DNA of 34,083 nucleotides from Pseudomonadales bacterium (lineage in GTDB: Bacteria; Pseudomonadota; Gammaproteobacteria; Pseudomonadales; Azotimanducaceae): contig JAJDVW010000115.1 in assembly GCA_022825925.1 (NCBI GenBank), forward strand, positions 1-34,083. Reading direction: 5' to 3'. Both the position numbers and the translations under genes were made by a program. Each line of letters begins with the position of its first letter. Position 1 is the first letter of the stretch. Under the pieces are notes generated by a model. The model was not told the DNA's origin and searched no databases. It saw nothing but the letters and a program-made list of their open reading frames with translations. Below, one piece after another: positions 33,333 to 34,083 of the stretch.

Positions 33333-34083
33333 GCTACCGGCATCCGTCGGGCGAAGCCTTCGGCGGTCGCATCGGCCGCACGGTTGGCGAGTCGGAACCC
33401 TGGTGGCCGGAAACGGAGATCCCCCGCGGCAAGCCGAACGTCGTGCTGATCGTGCTCGACGACACCGGCTACTCGCACTTCGGCTGCTACGGCTCCAGCA
33501 TCGACACCCCCAACATCGACGCGCTCGCGGCCAACGGGCTGCGCTACACGAACTTCCACACGACCGCGCTCTGCTCCCCCACCCGGGCGTGCCTGCTCAC
33601 CGGACGCAACCACCACGCGGTCGGCATCGGACGCGTGACCGAGATGGACAACGGCTTTCCCAACACCGCCGGATTCATCGCCCGGGAAGCCGGCACGCTC
33701 GCCGAAATGCTCAAACCCAGCGGCTATCGCACGTTGTGCGTCGGCAAGTGGCATCTCGTCGTCAGCACCATGCAGACGCCTGCCGGACCCTACGATCACT
33801 GGCCGCTCCAGCGCGGCTTCGACCGCTACTACGGCTTCCTCTTCGGCGAGACCAGCCAGTGGAATCCCGAACTCTTCCTCGGCAACGAACGCATCGACGC
33901 GCCCGCTACCGTTGAGTCGGGCGACGACTACCACCTCTCCGAAGCAATCGTCGACCGCGCCAACCTCTGGCTGCGCCAACTCGCCTCCTCCGGCGACGAC
34001 GCCCCCTTCTTCCTCTATGTCGCCTTCGCGGCAGCGCATTCGCCGCATCACGTCCCCGCCGCCTGGGCCGACAAGTACCGCGG
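33329..34083 (+). CDS. Sulfatase (arylsulfatase family), 5' part, runs off the window
   Basis: GTG 33329 overlaps the yghU stop (GTGA), which suggests translational coupling; a start further upstream would lie inside yghU. About 251 codons are present before the window ends. After an N-terminal arm, the alkaline-phosphatase-like core begins NVVLIVLDDTGYSHFGCYG (37-55) with metal ligands D44 and D45, then SSIDTPNIDALAANG. The signature C82-S-P-T-R86 carries the cysteine to be turned into formylglycine. GKWHL follows later. No signal peptide is visible, so it may be cytosolic. It hydrolyses a sulfate ester; substrate unknown. The absence of the C-terminus is due only to the window edge. Confidence 0.95.
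   Translation, partial: MSYRHPSGEAFGGRIGRTVGESEPWWPETEIPRGKPNVVLIVLDDTGYSHFGCYGSSIDTPNIDALAANGLRYTNFHTTALCSPTRACLLTGRNHHAVGIGRVTEMDNGFPNTAGFIAREAGTLAEMLKPSGYRTLCVGKWHLVVSTMQTPAGPYDHWPLQRGFDRYYGFLFGETSQWNPELFLGNERIDAPATVESGDDYHLSEAIVDRANLWLRQLASSGDDAPFFLYVAFAAAHSPHHVPAAWADKYR

Overview
The window is GC-rich DNA from a Gram-negative bacterium. A TonB-dependent outer-membrane receptor, a YghU-type glutathione transferase and an arylsulfatase point to a proteobacterium, probably a free-living or host-associated gammaproteobacterium with xenobiotic or lipid-degrading habits; the genus cannot be told from sequence alone. There are two parts. Roughly 270-21,250 is a mosaic genomic island rich in defence and mobility genes. 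Roughly 21,476 to the right edge is a more uniformly GC-rich metabolic region.

Island, left to right. A short fragment resembling a MidA-type methyltransferase (about 191-265) may mark the chromosomal side. A type I restriction-modification operon follows on the + strand: hsdM (513-2078), a half-length hsdS (2071-2763), an HNH-type nuclease gene inserted in the operon (2760-3938) and hsdR (3955-7089), all overlapping or closely spaced. Convergent to it is a large minus-strand STAND NTPase gene. It appears as two overlapping frames (12508-10232 and 10334-7332) that read best as one protein of about 1,725 residues, broken or joined by a -1 frameshift near 10,322-10,333. It looks like an Avs/Cap4-type antiviral sensor whose N-terminal nuclease motif seems degenerate. 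A gene-poor stretch with small repeats (12,509-13,470) separates this from a minus-strand recombinase cassette: a small HTH protein, a 301-residue tyrosine recombinase and a coiled-coil protein (15274-13471). Next come a cysteine-rich zinc-binding protein (15982-15446) whose leader is partly duplicated about 1.7 kb away, and a micro-operon of two tiny membrane proteins (16514-16858). Then come an unknown 224-residue protein, two PD-(D/E)xK nuclease-like proteins (17858-19030 and 19184-19909), and a P4-type integrase (21148-19973) at the right edge.

Metabolic region. A TonB-dependent receptor (21476-24508), a GPH-type symporter (24762-26099), an FAD-dependent monooxygenase (26313-27911) preceded by a remnant of a second copy, a divergent cytochrome P450 (29172-27931) and an acyl-CoA/AMP ligase (29394-30998) form a plausible uptake, oxygenation and CoA-activation set for a hydrophobic or aromatic compound. 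Rightward lie a secreted protein of unknown function (31879-31028), a frameshifted and truncated serine-hydrolase (beta-lactamase family) pseudogene (32187-31917), yghU (32481-33332) and the 5' part of a sulfatase that overlaps the yghU stop and runs off the end.

No rRNA, tRNA or CRISPR array was seen. The most interesting signals are the type I operon that carries an extra HNH nuclease, the split STAND sensor with an altered nuclease motif, the recombinase cassette, and the pair of tiny membrane-protein genes with a hairpin abutting the first ribosome-binding site.
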